Shown: one piece after another, positions 7,010-7,650 of the stretch
Numbering within the stretch: the first letter of the stretch is position 1
How the letters are laid out: every line of letters starts with the position of its first letter
DNA from: Verrucomicrobiales bacterium
GTDB taxonomy: Bacteria > Verrucomicrobiota > Verrucomicrobiia > Verrucomicrobiales > Akkermansiaceae
NCBI GenBank assembly: GCA_003483645.1
Contig: DMYM01000090.1
Coordinates: 1-7,650 of the forward strand
Length of the DNA: 7,650 nt
Direction: 5' to 3'
Translations under genes and position numbers: made by a program
The notes under the pieces: model-generated
Database searches by the model: none
Told to the model about the DNA's origin: nothing
Seen by the model: the letters and a program-made list of their open reading frames with translations, nothing else

Positions 7010-7148
7010 GGGCTGAGCTTAGAGAGCTTGGAGAGCTCTTGGCCAGTCCATTGGCCTTGCGGCAATCCAGATAGCCCCCGACGGGGAACGCGACACAGGG
7101 GGATCGATCACCTCCTTCTGGCGGCGCTCAGCGAGCAGACCGGCAGCC
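7010..7148 (-). promoter_or_regulatory. uvrA upstream leader with several short inverted repeats
   Basis: This 139-bp gap must hold any uvrA promoter, but I see no clear -35/-10 pair. It contains AGAGCT-(5 nt)-AGCTCT at 7023-7039, GGCCA-(6 nt)-TGGCC at 7041-7056, and CCCCG-A-CGGGG at 7076-7086. The C-run of the last (7075-7079) can instead pair with GGGGG at 7098-7102. An ATG-started 10-codon reading frame (MDWPRALQAL) ends in TAA at 7019-7021, 9 nt before the uvrA GTG. A regulatory role is speculative. Confidence 0.25.
7105..7120 (-). repeat. 16-bp direct repeat, copy B (perfect anti-SD complement)
   Basis: Identical to copy A inside uvrA and exactly 60 codons upstream of it in the same frame; similarity does not extend beyond the 16 bases. 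It lies in the intergenic leader. The nearest downstream in-frame start is GTG at 7094-7096, 14 nt after GGAGG, which is longer than usual spacing. It could be an unusually strong ribosome-pairing site or a coincidence. Confidence 0.65.
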
Positions 7149-7650
7149 TCACTGATCGTCGTCGTCCGGGTCCTGCTCCAGTCCTTCAGGAACTTCGGGG
7201 AATTCGCGGCCAAGAATGGCGAGAAAGTAGGCCTTCTCGGCGGCCGCAGTGACCTCGCTGGTGAGATAAGCCGCTCCCTCACGGTCTCCTTGTGCCTGGC
7301 GGCGCCCGACCTCTTTGCCGACCTGGGCACGGTAGCGCTCCTGGGCGCTTTCAAAATCAGCTTCGTATTCGGCCCAGATCTTATTCTGCTTGGCGAGAGC
7401 CTTCTCGTGTTCCTTTTCGAGGTCGCCTCTGACCCATCTAGGCAAGTCAAGGGCAGCGGGAAGCTCACCTTTCTCCTTCATCCCGTCGGTGATGCCATCA
7501 ATAAATCTCTCCGCCTCCCGGCTGAAGCGGCGGGCTGAGCTCGTCTCGCTTTCCATTTCGTCGATAAAATCCTTGAGGTTCTTGTCGTGGCGCCGCTTCC
7601 AGCGGTCATGGGAAGCCTCTTCCTGGTCGCGAAAGAGCTGGCGCAATTTG
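7149..7650 (-). CDS. Charged helical protein of unknown function, N-terminus outside window
   Basis: The frame is open to the right edge, giving 166 visible residues and a TGA stop at 7149-7151. The TTG at 7644-7646 is not needed as a start, because the frame continues past it with a Lys codon. The protein is rich in Glu, Lys, Arg and Ala, has no Cys, and is likely mostly amphipathic helix or coiled coil (EKEHEKALAKQNKIWAEYEA, then ERYRAQVGKEVGRRQAQGD). A GD-x-x-GAAYLTSEV segment recalls the helical 'GDL-x-x-A-x-x-x-x-x-EI' pattern seen in many planctomycete and verrucomicrobial proteins, but this is only resemblance. It ends in an acidic tail (DPDDDDQ). No signal peptide or membrane segment is visible in this part. 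It is read in the same direction as uvrA, 139 bp upstream, with no clear terminator between. I do not recognise a family. Confidence 0.7.
   Translation of the reverse strand, partial: KLRQLFRDQEEASHDRWKRRHDKNLKDFIDEMESETSSARRFSREAERFIDGITDGMKEKGELPAALDLPRWVRGDLEKEHEKALAKQNKIWAEYEADFESAQERYRAQVGKEVGRRQAQGDREGAAYLTSEVTAAAEKAYFLAILGREFPEVPEGLEQDPDDDDQ

Noticed and set aside
5204..7252. Long + strand open frame (682 codons) antisense to uvrA
   Set aside because: It lies almost wholly opposite the motif-rich uvrA frame, has no recognisable motif, and long antisense frames are expected in GC-rich coding DNA.
7019..7468. - strand open frame of 149 codons in the same frame as uvrA, just upstream
   Set aside because: It overlaps the more protein-like helical gene in another frame, is full of Ser/Arg/Pro runs typical of an out-of-frame reading, and is cut from uvrA by TAA. 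Only the QKEVI match was kept, as a DNA repeat.
7644..7646. TTG as the start of the right-edge helical gene
   Set aside because: The frame stays open to the window edge, so the true start is probably outside; nothing marks this TTG as a start.

Overview
The window (roughly 60% GC by eye) looks like chromosomal DNA from the Planctomycetota-Verrucomicrobiota-Chlamydiota group, most likely Verrucomicrobiota. This rests on a double-length, internally duplicated UvrA (an architecture I know from Chlamydia), a secreted azurin, an NRDE/TANGO2-type protein, and starts without Shine-Dalgarno sites. The placement is inference from gene content, not phylogeny.

Layout, left to right. A 5'-truncated NRDE-family gene runs on the + strand from the left edge to 627. 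A possible 21-residue ORF overlaps its stop (627-692), and a strong intrinsic terminator follows (717-748). Convergent to it on the - strand is an exported azurin-type blue copper protein (763-1230). Its 148-bp upstream gap holds a perfect 17-bp palindrome. Most of the window (1379-7009, - strand) is one uninterrupted 1876-codon uvrA gene encoding two fused UvrA copies with four ATP-binding sites. A 139-bp leader rich in short inverted repeats separates it from the 3' end of a charged, helical protein of unknown function (7149 to the right edge, - strand).

The genes are not one pathway. UvrA is nucleotide-excision repair, azurin is periplasmic electron transfer, and the edge genes are uncharacterised. 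The gaps of 139 and 148 bp, with regulatory-looking repeats, argue for separate transcription units although three genes run in the same direction.

The most interesting object is the fused UvrA. Its halves look complementarily degenerate. The N-terminal half keeps a full-size insertion domain but has lost the basic RKG-x-H loop of the UvrB-binding domain. The C-terminal half keeps that loop but has a very short insertion domain. Both halves lack the same first Cys pair of the NBD-I zinc finger, and the fourth ATPase site has Glu in place of the Walker B Asp. This suggests an obligately asymmetric one-chain pseudo-dimer. Double-length UvrA itself is known; the asymmetry is what merits follow-up.
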